From positions 1 to 56,164 of the forward strand of contig JALWDJ010000005.1 in assembly GCA_027014605.1 (NCBI GenBank): 56,164 bases of DNA, written 5' to 3'. A program made the position numbers and the translations under genes. Within the stretch, counting starts at the first letter, position 1. Every line of letters starts with the position of its first letter. Positions 45,117 through 53,769 of this stretch are shown here, one piece after another. The notes beneath the pieces are model-generated. The model did not search any database, was not told where the DNA came from, and saw only the letters and a list, made by a program, of their open reading frames with translations. The stretch is from Campylobacteraceae bacterium. Lineage in GTDB: Bacteria > Campylobacterota > Campylobacteria > Campylobacterales > Sulfurovaceae.

Positions 45117-46403
45117 ATGAGAAAAGTAGTAATAGTAAGCATATTTACAAGCTCTTTAATAGTAGCAGGAGGATATAAGATACCAGAGCAGTCATTAAAC
45201 TCAATGGCACTAGGTGGAGCTTATGTGGCACATACTACAGGTGCAGATAGTGCCTATTTTAATCCTGCTAATATGGTATTTTTAAATTTAGATAAAAATA
45301 TAATGGAAGCAGGTTTAACTCTAGTTCATCTAAATGAAAATAGATTTAGAGGAAAACAGGCATTATCTCCTACTAATATATATGATGCAAATGGGACTTC
45401 TGAAGTTGAAAATAAGAGTATTCCATATTTTCACTATATATCAAATCCAATAGGTAACTTTAGATGGGGTATGAGTTTAATAGTTCCTGCTGGACTTAAA
45501 AAAAGATGGCTTGTTCATCCAAATAGATATACTATAAATACAAATGAGTTTGAAAATGCCTATCAAGAGTTATTTGCTAAAGAGTTTACATTAAGAGTAA
45601 CAGAGTTTAATCCTGCTTTATCATATAAAATATTTGATAATCTTTCCATTGGTGGGGGAGTTAGATTAATATACTCTGAGGGTGAAGTATATAATAATGG
45701 AAACTATGTAAATCTTCCTATTAGAAGAGAGATGCAGGGAAATACGATTGAGTATGGATATAACTTAGCAACAACATACAGACCACTATCAGATATAAAT
45801 TTAGCCATGACATATCGCTCTAATGTTAATCTAAATGAAAAGGCAGATAGCAAAGATACAAATCTATATATTGGAAATATTGGTAAGCAGTATAGTGCAA
45901 ATGTAAATATTCCCCTTCCTGCATCTTTTAATTTTGCTATTAGTAAAACTTGGTTAGATAGATTTACTTTAGAGTTTGATTATGAGAGAACATATTGGTC
46001 AAAATATAAGAGTTTAGATTTTAATTATGGATCAAAGATACCATCTGCATTAGTTGGACCATTTGATAATCCAAAAATTAAAAATTGGAAAGATACAGAT
46101 ACATTTAGATTAGGAGCAACCATTAAAATGGATAATATTACCTATATGTTAGCCTATGCTAAAGATGAGACTCCTATTCCAAAAGAGTATATTAGTTATG
46201 AGTTACCGGATAGTGATGCTAATATCTACTCTATGGGTGTTCGCATAGATATAAATGATGCTCTATCTTGGGGAGTTGCATATCTTCATGATGAAAAGGA
46301 TACTACAACTCTAAAAGCAGGGGAAAACAAAAATGGGATTATTGGTAAATTCTCTAAAGGTGGGGCTGACTTAATTACTACAAGTTTTAGTTATAAGTTT
46401 TAA
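45117..46403 (+). CDS. FadL/TodX-family outer-membrane transporter
   Basis: A 428-residue outer-membrane barrel with a signal peptide (residues 1-18). The start of the mature protein, GGYKIPEQSLNSMALGGAYVAHTTGADSAYFNPANM, is the conserved FadL N-terminal segment that forms the substrate hatch. It ends in Phe, as expected for insertion by BamA. Such proteins carry hydrophobic compounds (fatty acids, aromatics) across the outer membrane. It is coupled to the lipoprotein hydrolase gene with aggag before the ATG. Confidence 0.85.
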   Translation: MRKVVIVSIFTSSLIVAGGYKIPEQSLNSMALGGAYVAHTTGADSAYFNPANMVFLNLDKNIMEAGLTLVHLNENRFRGKQALSPTNIYDANGTSEVENKSIPYFHYISNPIGNFRWGMSLIVPAGLKKRWLVHPNRYTINTNEFENAYQELFAKEFTLRVTEFNPALSYKIFDNLSIGGGVRLIYSEGEVYNNGNYVNLPIRREMQGNTIEYGYNLATTYRPLSDINLAMTYRSNVNLNEKADSKDTNLYIGNIGKQYSANVNIPLPASFNFAISKTWLDRFTLEFDYERTYWSKYKSLDFNYGSKIPSALVGPFDNPKIKNWKDTDTFRLGATIKMDNITYMLAYAKDETPIPKEYISYELPDSDANIYSMGVRIDINDALSWGVAYLHDEKDTTTLKAGENKNGIIGKFSKGGADLITTSFSYKF

Positions 46404-46448
46404 CTACTATAATTCTATTTTTTATTGGATAGAATAGATAGGATAGAT

Positions 46449-47282
46449 ATGAAAAGAGTAAGAGTTTTAATAGATTGTAATGATGAGAAGGGTTTAGTAT
46501 ATAAAATCTCAAAAGTATTTTATGATAGAGATTTAAATATCGAAAATAACCGTGAGTTTGTAGATAGAGAGCAAAGAAGATTTTTTATGCGAACTGTTGT
46601 AACAGGAGATTTTAATAAAAATAGATTAAGAGATGCTCTAAAAGAGGTTATTCCTAAATCTGCCAATCTAAGAGTTATTGAGCCTAAAAGAAAGAGTATT
46701 ATAATACTTGCAACAAAAGAGTCTCATGCCTTAGGAGATATATTAATCCGTCATGAAGCAGGAGAGTTAGATGCTGATATAAAAGCAATTATAGCAAACC
46801 ATAATACTCTACAAGGTTTAGTAGAACGATTTAATATACCCTTTTTTCATATAACTGCTAATGGTAAGAGTAGAGAAGAGCATGAAGATGAGGTTAAAAA
46901 AGTAATAAATAGATATAGATTTGACTATATAGTCTTAGCAAAATATATGCGTATTTTAACTTCTAATTTTGTATCGGACTATGCCAATAAAATAATCAAT
47001 ATCCACCACTCTTTTCTTCCTGCATTTATTGGAGCAAATCCATATAAACAAGCATATAAAAGGGGAGTTAAGATTATTGGAGCAACAGCCCACTTTGTAA
47101 CAGATGATTTAGATGAAGGTCCAATTATAGCTCAAGATGTAATCCCTATTAACCATAGATTTGAGTGGCAAGATATGCAAAAAGCAGGTAGAGATGTTGA
47201 GAAGATTGTCTTATCTCGTGCTTTAAATCTAGTGCTTAATGATAGAGTCTTTTTAAATGGTAATAGAACTATAATATTTTAG
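46449..47282 (+). CDS. purU: formyltetrahydrofolate deformylase
   Basis: Hydrolyses 10-formyl-THF to THF and formate, balancing one-carbon units and feeding formate to purine synthesis. The 277-residue product has an N-terminal ACT domain (1-80, with DCNDEKGLVYKIS) and a formyltransferase-type domain with IIANHNTL, NIHHSFLPAFIGANPY and ATAHFVTDDLDEGPI (Asn, His, Asp catalytic set). ATG 46449 is preferred because agga stands just before it; a TTG start at 46425 adds 8 residues without family match. The end overlaps the convergent miaA by 14 bases. Confidence 0.92.
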   Translation: MKRVRVLIDCNDEKGLVYKISKVFYDRDLNIENNREFVDREQRRFFMRTVVTGDFNKNRLRDALKEVIPKSANLRVIEPKRKSIIILATKESHALGDILIRHEAGELDADIKAIIANHNTLQGLVERFNIPFFHITANGKSREEHEDEVKKVINRYRFDYIVLAKYMRILTSNFVSDYANKIINIHHSFLPAFIGANPYKQAYKRGVKIIGATAHFVTDDLDEGPIIAQDVIPINHRFEWQDMQKAGRDVEKIVLSRALNLVLNDRVFLNGNRTIIF

Positions 47283-48162
47283 CTTTTAACTCCTCTAAGC
47301 TCATATCTATACTATTTTTAAATTTAGACCTATTAAAAGTTCTTTGTCTTTTAGCAAGTCTTGCTGTATTAATAATAATTTTTTCTTTTAGTTCATCTAT
47401 ATTATAAAATCCATTTAAATAATCTATTACTTCTTTAATTCCTATAGCTCTCATACAGTTTGGAAAGTTTGTATATTTATCTATAAGATATTTTACCTCA
47501 TCAATTAATCCCATATCTAACATATTTTTAGTTCTTATTGATATTCTTTTTCTTAATATCTCTCTAGGAGTTGTTATTTGATATATATCAATCGGCTCTT
47601 TTATTATTGGTTGTGGTGGATTTTTACTAAAATATTCTGTTGGAGTTAAATTTGTCTCAAAATAGAGATTTAACATCTTCTCTACTCTGTATCTATCTGT
47701 AGGTTTAATTTTTCTCATATATTTACTATCTATATTATATAAAAAATTATAAGCTTTTTTAGTATCTTTTAATAGATTAAGTGTTTTTTCTATTGTCTCA
47801 TTAGATATTTTAGGAATTGGACTAATTCCATCTATAAGACTTTTTAGATAAAATCCTGTTCCACCAACTATTATAAGTTTTTTATTATCTTTTATACTCT
47901 CCTCTCTTGCTTTTTGATATAGTTTTATAAATGTAGTTACACTAAAATTTTCATTTGGATATATTATATCAATTCCAAAATGTTTAACTCCTTCTCTCTC
48001 TTTTTTAGTTGGTTTAGCTGATGCAATATCTATTTCTTTATATATTGAAAGAGAGTCTAAAGATAGAATATTTGCATTATATCTTTTAGCAAGTTCTATT
48101 GATAGTGCTGTTTTTCCTGATGCTGTCGGTGCAATTAGTGCAATTTGTCTAGATAAATCCAT
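47269..48162 (-). CDS. miaA: tRNA dimethylallyltransferase
   Basis: Adds the isopentenyl group to A37 of tRNAs reading codons that start with U. The 297-residue enzyme has the P-loop APTASGKTALSIELA near the start, the substrate segment DSLSIYKEIDIASAKPT, the GGTGFYLKSLIDG motif and the tRNA-binding QRTFNRSKF near the end. No zinc-finger extension is present, as in other bacterial forms. It runs towards purU and overlaps it by 14 bases. No Shine-Dalgarno stands out before the ATG. tRNA-Phe in this window has the A36-A37 pattern expected of a substrate. Confidence 0.95.
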   Translation of the reverse strand: MDLSRQIALIAPTASGKTALSIELAKRYNANILSLDSLSIYKEIDIASAKPTKKEREGVKHFGIDIIYPNENFSVTTFIKLYQKAREESIKDNKKLIIVGGTGFYLKSLIDGISPIPKISNETIEKTLNLLKDTKKAYNFLYNIDSKYMRKIKPTDRYRVEKMLNLYFETNLTPTEYFSKNPPQPIIKEPIDIYQITTPREILRKRISIRTKNMLDMGLIDEVKYLIDKYTNFPNCMRAIGIKEVIDYLNGFYNIDELKEKIIINTARLAKRQRTFNRSKFKNSIDMSLEELKAKIL

Positions 48163-48227
48163 ATCAAAATATTAGCATAATAATTAATAGGGTAGAATAA
48201 GTTTTTTTTTAAAGGAAGGGTAATTTG

Positions 48228-48779
48228 ATGTTATTTGATAAAAACAACCGTTTTAATCTTGCAAATTTAATCACTTTTAGCAATATCTCGTGTGGAATTA
48301 TTGCTATTCATTTTATTGTTCATAGTGAGTTTTTTATAGCCATTATATTAGCATGGATAGCAGGTGCTTTAGATATTGCAGATGGTAAAGTTGCTAGAAA
48401 ATATAATCTCTCAACAGAGTTTGGAATACAGGTTGATAGTTATGCAGATTTTATATCTTTTGTAATAATGCCATCTTTTTTACTATATTATTCAATTACA
48501 ACCCATAGCTCTAATATAGAACAGTTAATTTTAGGAGTTATCTTTATTGGCTATATTATAGCAGGACTTAGACGACTTATTGAGTTTAATTTAAAGGTTG
48601 AGGTTGGTGAGGCTGAGAAGTATTTTATAGGAGTTCCAACACCTCTTGGTGCAATTTTATTATGGGTTTTATATTTAATATATAGTTATAATATAGTCTC
48701 TAATCCTTTTATAATAGCTCTGTTTGTAGTAATTATTGCATGGTCATTAAATAGTAATATAAAGATAAGACACCCATAA
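48228..48779 (+). CDS. pssA: CDP-diacylglycerol--serine O-phosphatidyltransferase
   Basis: A membrane enzyme that makes phosphatidylserine, the precursor of phosphatidylethanolamine. The 183-residue product carries the CDP-alcohol phosphotransferase signature DIADGKVAR, then eight residues, G, three residues, D, three residues, D (VDSYAD). Several membrane helices follow, as usual for type II PssA. I chose ATG 48228 over TTG 48225 because aaggaagg fits either and ATG is the normal codon. The gene shares one base with mqnP. Confidence 0.88.
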   Translation: MLFDKNNRFNLANLITFSNISCGIIAIHFIVHSEFFIAIILAWIAGALDIADGKVARKYNLSTEFGIQVDSYADFISFVIMPSFLLYYSITTHSSNIEQLILGVIFIGYIIAGLRRLIEFNLKVEVGEAEKYFIGVPTPLGAILLWVLYLIYSYNIVSNPFIIALFVVIIAWSLNSNIKIRHP

Positions 48780-49633
48780 TGAGTAATATAAAAATAAAAT
48801 TACAAAATATATCTGAACTTATTATGTTTAAACATAGTATATTTTCTCTATCGTTTATATTTATTGCTATGATTGTAGCATCTAATGGTTGGTTTGGATG
48901 GAGACTATTTTTTTTAGGATTATTAGCCTCTATTAGTGCTAGAAATTTTGCTATGGGGGTTAATCGTTATCTTGATAGAGATATAGATGCTCTAAATCCA
49001 AGAACTAAAGATAGACCATCGGTTGATGGAAGAGTATCTACTTCTATTATGGTTCTATTTATTATTTTAAATGCAGTTATCTTTATATTAGTTGCATATT
49101 TTATTAATAATTTAGCTCTAAAGTTATCTATCCCTATACTTCTTATTTTAGGTGCATATACACTTTTTAAGAGATTTTCATCTTTAGCTCATATTATTTT
49201 AGGACTATCATTAGGTTTAGCACCAATTGCAGGTGTAGTAGCTGTAGAGGGAGATATACCATTATGGTCTATATATCTAGCCGTAGGGGTTCTATTTTGG
49301 GTAGCTGGATTTGATTTACTCTATTCATTACAGGATATAGAGTTTGATAAGGCTCACAATTTATATTCTATCCCTTCTAAATTTGGTGTAGAAAATAGTA
49401 TGCTTATAGCTAAAGTGTTTCATATATTGACTATTATTTTTTGGATACTCTTTGTTAAGAGTGCAGGGTTAGGATTTTTTTCACAATTAGCTATAATTCT
49501 TAGTGCTATTGCATTAGCTTATGAACACTATTTAGTAGATAAAGATTTTACAAAGATAGATAGAGCCTTTTTTACAGTAAATGGCTATTTAGGCATAATG
49601 TTTTTAATATTAATTATTTTGGAGGTGATTTAA
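48779..49633 (+). CDS. mqnP: UbiA-family prenyltransferase, probably MqnP (futalosine menaquinone pathway)
   Basis: A 284-residue integral membrane protein with about eight helices. The first Asp-rich motif is NRYLDRDID (N-x3-D-x3-D) and the second is SLQDIEFDKAHN, both needed for Mg-polyprenyl diphosphate. In Campylobacterota a UbiA homologue of this type attaches the side chain in the futalosine pathway to menaquinone, and mqnA is nearby at 52.8 kb, so MqnP is more likely than ubiquinone UbiA. The substrate assignment is by context. It overlaps pssA by one base. Confidence 0.8.
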   Translation: MSNIKIKLQNISELIMFKHSIFSLSFIFIAMIVASNGWFGWRLFFLGLLASISARNFAMGVNRYLDRDIDALNPRTKDRPSVDGRVSTSIMVLFIILNAVIFILVAYFINNLALKLSIPILLILGAYTLFKRFSSLAHIILGLSLGLAPIAGVVAVEGDIPLWSIYLAVGVLFWVAGFDLLYSLQDIEFDKAHNLYSIPSKFGVENSMLIAKVFHILTIIFWILFVKSAGLGFFSQLAIILSAIALAYEHYLVDKDFTKIDRAFFTVNGYLGIMFLILIILEVI

Positions 49634-49634
49634 A

Positions 49635-49949
49635 TTGGAGATATTATATATAATAAGTATATTTTCTCTTTTAGGATTTATGAGTGTAATTATATATCTA
49701 TTTTTAGAGAAGAGTAGAGAGGCTCAAAAGAGCGAATATTGTGAGATTTTAGAGGAGAGATTAACTAGATTGGAGAGTTATGTATATGATTTAGAGTTGA
49801 AAGTTTTAACTCCTGATAGTAAATTGAAAGAGAAGATAATACAGATGTATAATGATGGAAAAGATATTCCTCTAATAGAAAATATTTTAGATATTCCTCG
49901 TTTAAAAATAGAGATGATATTAAAGCAGTATAAGATAGAAAACTCTTAA
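49635..49949 (+). CDS. small single-span membrane protein of unknown function
   Basis: A 104-residue protein with one N-terminal membrane helix (residues 2-24), a coiled coil (about 30-58, with EILEERLTRLESYVYDLELKV) and a C-terminal segment KIIQMYNDGKDIPLIENILDIPRLKIEMILKQY that resembles a short helix-turn-helix. I do not recognise the family. The start is TTG 49635 with a strong ggaggtgat at 49620; no ATG fits. It lies one base after mqnP, so is probably co-expressed. It could be a membrane-tethered DNA-binding or septum protein, but that is speculative. Confidence 0.6.
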   Translation: MEILYIISIFSLLGFMSVIIYLFLEKSREAQKSEYCEILEERLTRLESYVYDLELKVLTPDSKLKEKIIQMYNDGKDIPLIENILDIPRLKIEMILKQYKIENS

Positions 49950-49956
49950 AAATCTC

Positions 49957-49985
49957 TTGAAATTAGAGAAAAAATCAGATATAAT
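49957..49985 (+). promoter_or_regulatory. sigma-70 promoter of tRNA-Arg
   Basis: TTGAAA (49957-49962) and TATAAT (49980-49985) separated by 17 bases, with tRNA-Arg starting 24 bases after the -10 box. This is one of two promoters in the window with both boxes near consensus. Confidence 0.75.
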
Positions 49986-50009
49986 TTCTCCCTCATAATA
50001 AATAAAAAT

Positions 50010-50086
50010 GCACCCATAGCTCAGCTGGATAGAGCAACAGTTTGCGGTACTGTAGGTCAGGGGTTCGAATCCCTTTGGGTGTGCCA
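50010..50086 (+). tRNA. tRNA-Arg (anticodon GCG)
   Basis: A 77-base cloverleaf with encoded CCA: acceptor GCACCCA/TGGGTGT (first pair G-U), D stem GCTC/GAGC, anticodon stem ACAGT/ACTGT around TTGCGGT, and T stem AGGGG/CCCTT. Anticodon GCG reads CGC and CGU. The arginine identity marks A20 and discriminator G73 are present. Most bacteria use ACG here, converted to inosine by TadA, so GCG is notable. Confidence 0.92.
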
Positions 50087-50294
50087 TGCTACAAAAAACT
50101 TCATAAATCTTAATATTATATTTAATTAATTTCTTATAAAATATATTATTGATTATATCATTTAAGATAATTTTAATATTTCTAATTTATTCTAATAAAA
50201 ATAAATATTTTTTAATTATGTTTTAGGAAAGGTATGTTATCATTTGTTAGATAGTATATGATATGACCATATATATTATAATTAGGAGGATAGC

Positions 50295-52010
50295 ATGAGC
50301 TATTTTAAAAATTTATTTATTATAGGTGTTGTTTTAATATCGGCTACAATTAATAGTTTTGCACTGAAAGCAGAGTATAGGTTTGAGGATTGTAAAGGAA
50401 ATCCAACTACTAAAAATAATCAACCATTAAAACTAGATGGGAAATTAGGTGGTGATGCAAAGATAGTTAAGAGTGGAAAGATTAAAAATGGACTTAGTTT
50501 TTCTAGTAATGGAGTAATGAGTGTTAAACATGATTGTAATCATGATCTTATAGATAGTTTAACTATATCATTTTGGATATACCCAAAAGAGCATAAAAGA
50601 GAAGCACTTATTGTAAAAGGTAATGGTGGAGGAGATGAAGCTGGAGCTAATGCAGAATACTCGTTAGTTCTATGGGAAAATGGAAAATTTAAATATAAAC
50701 ATAATGGTACAGCAGATACATTTTCTAAATCAACTATACCTTTAGAAAAGTGGACACATATTGTTTTAGTTAGAGATAATATAACAAAAATGATAAAGAT
50801 ATATATAAATGGCAAACTTGATAGAACTAATAATTATACAATAGATCCATCATCTTCAAATAGTGAAAAATTATTAATTGGAACAGGAAAATATTATTCT
50901 AAAACTATGGGTAATTTTAATGGTATATTAGACGAGATAAAAATATATAATTTAGCTCTGAAAAAAGATGATGTAGAAAAGATGTATAGTAGTGAAAATA
51001 GTGGAAAATATTATACAGGAGAGTGTAAATCTCATACTCCACCAAAAGCTATTGATGATACTAAAGATTTACCGACTACAGGAACTATTACTATAGATGT
51101 ATTATCTAATGATATAGTATATGATAGTCCAAAATGTAAATTAGATAAATCAACTCTAAAGATAGTTTCACGACCAGATGGAGGAGTATTGAAAGATAAT
51201 AATAAAACTCTGATTGTTGCAAATCAAGGAGTTTGGAGTGTAACAAGTAGTGGTAAGATTAAATTTATATCATATAGTGATTTCTATAATAATCCAACAG
51301 ATATATCTTATACTATAACAGATAGTTGTGGTGGAGTAAGTAATCATGCTAATATCTCTTTAACAAGAGTAGTTATTTCTACACCAACTCCAGTTGTAGT
51401 TACTCCAATTCCTACATCACGACCAACAACGGTTGTAGTTACCCCAACGCCTACATCTACTATAACTCCTACTCCAACATCAACAGGAGATAGTAAGAAA
51501 TTTACTATTGGAGATAGAGTTTGGTATGATAGTAATAAAAATGGTATTCAAGATGAGGATGAAAATGGAGTTGAGGGTGTAACTGTTGTTTTATACAACA
51601 GTAGTGGAGAGGTTACTAATAGAACAAAAACAAATGCTAGTGGAATATATGAATTTACTATTATTAGAGGTAGATATTCAATAGGATTTAGTAATCTCCC
51701 ATCAGGATATATTTTTACAAAACAGAATATTGGAGCTAATGATATTATAGATTCTGATGTCAATAGTGCTGGGAGAGTTAATATTAATGTAACAAAAGAT
51801 AATTTAACTTATGATGCAGGAATTATCTCTACAGGAGTTAGTAGTGATGTAGATATTAGTGATGATACTATTGATAGTAATTGTGATTGTAAGGATTATA
51901 AATCAACACCATCACTAAGTATCTTCGGAACTATTATACTATTCTTATTATTTACTCTATTAGGGACTATATTTATTAAAGAGGAAGATTTTAAATTAAA
52001 TATTAAATAA
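50295..52010 (+). CDS. multidomain surface protein: LamG, CshA-like, SdrD_B-like, C-terminal sorting segment
   Basis: A 571-residue exported protein. After the signal peptide (1-24), residues 25-235 look like a LamG/concanavalin domain (SLTISFWIYP, WTHIVLVRD, IKIYINGKL, LDEIKIYN). Residues 250-360 resemble a CshA-type fibril repeat (GVWSVTSSGKIKF, ISYTITDSCGG). A Thr/Pro-rich linker follows (about 362-395), then an SdrD_B-like domain (398-515, IGDRVWYDSNKNGIQDEDENG). The end has a Pro-Ser-Leu-Ser-x-Phe-Gly turn, a hydrophobic span and charged tail, like IPTL-CTERM signals cut by an exosortase-type system. Probably an adhesin or matrix protein. An outer-membrane barrel gene follows 10 bases later. 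Confidence 0.72.
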   Translation: MSYFKNLFIIGVVLISATINSFALKAEYRFEDCKGNPTTKNNQPLKLDGKLGGDAKIVKSGKIKNGLSFSSNGVMSVKHDCNHDLIDSLTISFWIYPKEHKREALIVKGNGGGDEAGANAEYSLVLWENGKFKYKHNGTADTFSKSTIPLEKWTHIVLVRDNITKMIKIYINGKLDRTNNYTIDPSSSNSEKLLIGTGKYYSKTMGNFNGILDEIKIYNLALKKDDVEKMYSSENSGKYYTGECKSHTPPKAIDDTKDLPTTGTITIDVLSNDIVYDSPKCKLDKSTLKIVSRPDGGVLKDNNKTLIVANQGVWSVTSSGKIKFISYSDFYNNPTDISYTITDSCGGVSNHANISLTRVVISTPTPVVVTPIPTSRPTTVVVTPTPTSTITPTPTSTGDSKKFTIGDRVWYDSNKNGIQDEDENGVEGVTVVLYNSSGEVTNRTKTNASGIYEFTIIRGRYSIGFSNLPSGYIFTKQNIGANDIIDSDVNSAGRVNINVTKDNLTYDAGIISTGVSSDVDISDDTIDSNCDCKDYKSTPSLSIFGTIILFLLFTLLGTIFIKEEDFKLNIK

Positions 52011-52020
52011 AGGATAAAAA

Positions 52021-52827
52021 ATGAGAGCTTTAAAACTATCTATAATTGCATTAATTGCAATAGGAAATTTTAGTTATGCAGGAGGAGATATTTCTCCTGT
52101 TACTGATTATGAGATAGATGATGCAGTAATAGCAGATGAACAGGCTTCACCTATTGAAGATGAATATATTGAGCCAACAGTAGAAGAGGAGAGTGTAGTA
52201 GATGAACCTACTATAGAACCAGAATCAACTCCTGTTTATGTAGCACCACCAGAACCAACTACTAAACCAACACCAATACCTATTGTTATTAAACCTAAAA
52301 AGAAAATATCTACAAATGGTTTTTATGTAGGTTTAGGTATTAATGGTGTAAGATATAAAGATAGTTGTCATTGTAAAAACGGTGTAAAAATTACAAATAA
52401 AGATATAACTTATGGTATCATAGGAAGAGTAGGATATGATTTAAACCAATATATTGGGGTTGAAGCTAGAGGTTCTAAAACTAATTGGAAGTCAGATGGA
52501 ACTAAAGTGGAACATATTGGAGTATATGCTAAACCTATGCTACCTATAACTAATAGTACAAATCTTTATGGATTAATAGGTGTAGCAAAAACAAAAGTGA
52601 GAGGGAGCATGCCACATTTAGATAGTGATGGGTTAGCTGTAGGTGGAGGAGTTGAAGTTGATTTATCTAAGGATATATCTAAAAATGGGATTTATTCAAG
52701 AAATTTTGATGGCGAGGGTGATCAAGAGAAAGGTTTAGGACTCTTTGTTGATTATGAGAGAATGGTTGCTAAAACTCATGCACCGAGATTACATGCTGTT
52801 AGTGCTGGTGTTACTTATGATTTTTAG
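52021..52827 (+). CDS. outer-membrane beta-barrel protein with proline/acid-rich N-terminal region
   Basis: A 268-residue exported protein. After the signal peptide (1-20, SYAGG) comes an acidic, Pro-rich stretch (about 22-98) with many Glu, Asp and PTP repeats, then an eight-strand-type barrel (about 100-268) starting GFYVGLGINGVRYKD and ending YDF, with the C-terminal Phe used by the Bam machinery. It resembles opacity-type outer-membrane proteins common in this phylum. The Pro-rich part may span the periplasm or bind the wall. It follows the surface-protein gene closely, so the two may work together. The end overlaps mqnA by 17 bases on the other strand. Confidence 0.68.
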   Translation: MRALKLSIIALIAIGNFSYAGGDISPVTDYEIDDAVIADEQASPIEDEYIEPTVEEESVVDEPTIEPESTPVYVAPPEPTTKPTPIPIVIKPKKKISTNGFYVGLGINGVRYKDSCHCKNGVKITNKDITYGIIGRVGYDLNQYIGVEARGSKTNWKSDGTKVEHIGVYAKPMLPITNSTNLYGLIGVAKTKVRGSMPHLDSDGLAVGGGVEVDLSKDISKNGIYSRNFDGEGDQEKGLGLFVDYERMVAKTHAPRLHAVSAGVTYDF

Positions 52828-53461
52828 CTTTTTTTAAGAAAAGTTTGAGTGATTTAGTTGATTTGTAATCTATTTTATATTTTATAAATTTAAGATACCA
52901 CAGTAACTCTTTTGGGGTAATTCCCCTTTTTTTTGCCTCTTTTTTTAGTATATATTGGGGTATTTTTATTGGTTGTTTTAAAAAAATTCTCTCTATATTT
53001 TTTATATTTTTACTATGACAGTTATAACATAGTCTTGCAAATACAAAAGGTAAAGATGTTTTTTTATACCACTCTGTTGCTAAATCAATCCCTTTTCCAC
53101 CATCTAAATAGTACTTTAACGCTTTATCTCCAATAATAACTTCACCTTCTAGATTGAGTATTGATGCTAATAGATTTGATGAAGCAGACTCTTTATCTAT
53201 TTTATTATTTCCATTAATTACAAATACACTATAGACAGCACGATTGGCAATAATTCCTAAGTTACTACATCTATATTTAGGAGATTCAATACTAGATATA
53301 AATCCAGCATTTATTTTTCTTCTCTTTAATGCAAAATTTATCTTACTAGGAACATCTCTTCTATAGTTAAATGCCATTTTTATAGAGGAGTATTTAATAT
53401 ATCGTTTTAAAAAAATCTGAAAAGGTAGAAGGTTAAGGTAGCTTATAGAGCCAAATATCAC
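52811..53461 (-). CDS. mqnA: chorismate dehydratase of the futalosine menaquinone pathway
   Basis: MqnA converts chorismate to 3-(1-carboxyvinyloxy)benzoate, the first step of the futalosine route. The 216-residue product begins IFGSISYLNLLPFQIFLKRY, has the substrate-pocket segments INAGFISSIES and GDKALKY, and WYKKTSLPFVFARLCYN, as in Campylobacterota MqnA. The start is GTG at 53461, preceded by aggtga; no ATG gives a family-like N-terminus. It converges with the outer-membrane protein gene and is divergent from moaD. Linked mqnP is 4 kb upstream. Confidence 0.85.
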   Translation of the reverse strand: MIFGSISYLNLLPFQIFLKRYIKYSSIKMAFNYRRDVPSKINFALKRRKINAGFISSIESPKYRCSNLGIIANRAVYSVFVINGNNKIDKESASSNLLASILNLEGEVIIGDKALKYYLDGGKGIDLATEWYKKTSLPFVFARLCYNCHSKNIKNIERIFLKQPIKIPQYILKKEAKKRGITPKELLWYLKFIKYKIDYKSTKSLKLFLKKAKNHK

Positions 53462-53546
53462 AATAGTTCACCTATATATTAGAATTAAGCGTAATTATAT
53501 CAAACAACTTTTATAATCAAATAATTTTAAAAAAGTGAGTAAACTA

Positions 53547-53768
53547 ATGGTAAAAATTGAGTTTCTAGGACCAATTGAACAAGATTCTTTAGAGATAGAG
53601 GCAAAGAGCTTAGAAGATGTAGCTAATTTTTTACAAAATATAGAGAATGTTAGTAGTTGGTTAGATAGATGTGCAGTCGCAGTTAATAATCAAATGTGTA
53701 ATGATTTATCAAAAAAATTAAATAGTGGTGATGTAGTATCTATCCTTCCACCTGTTTGTGGAGGTTAA
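53547..53768 (+). CDS. moaD: molybdopterin synthase small subunit
   Basis: The ubiquitin-like sulfur carrier of molybdopterin synthase; its C-terminal Gly-Gly (VCGG at the end here) is thiocarboxylated and inserts into MoaE. From ATG 53547 the product is 73 residues and begins MVKIEFLGPI, like homologues. A GTG at 53535 would add four residues. It is followed by moaE after one base, and these two plus moeA form an operon for the cofactor used by the oxidoreductase at 40.4 kb. Confidence 0.9.
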   Translation: MVKIEFLGPIEQDSLEIEAKSLEDVANFLQNIENVSSWLDRCAVAVNNQMCNDLSKKLNSGDVVSILPPVCGG

Positions 53769-53769
53769 A

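Noticed and set aside
53535-53546. GTG start for moaD
   Set aside because: It adds only four residues; homologues begin with the MVKIEFLGPI sequence that starts at ATG 53547.
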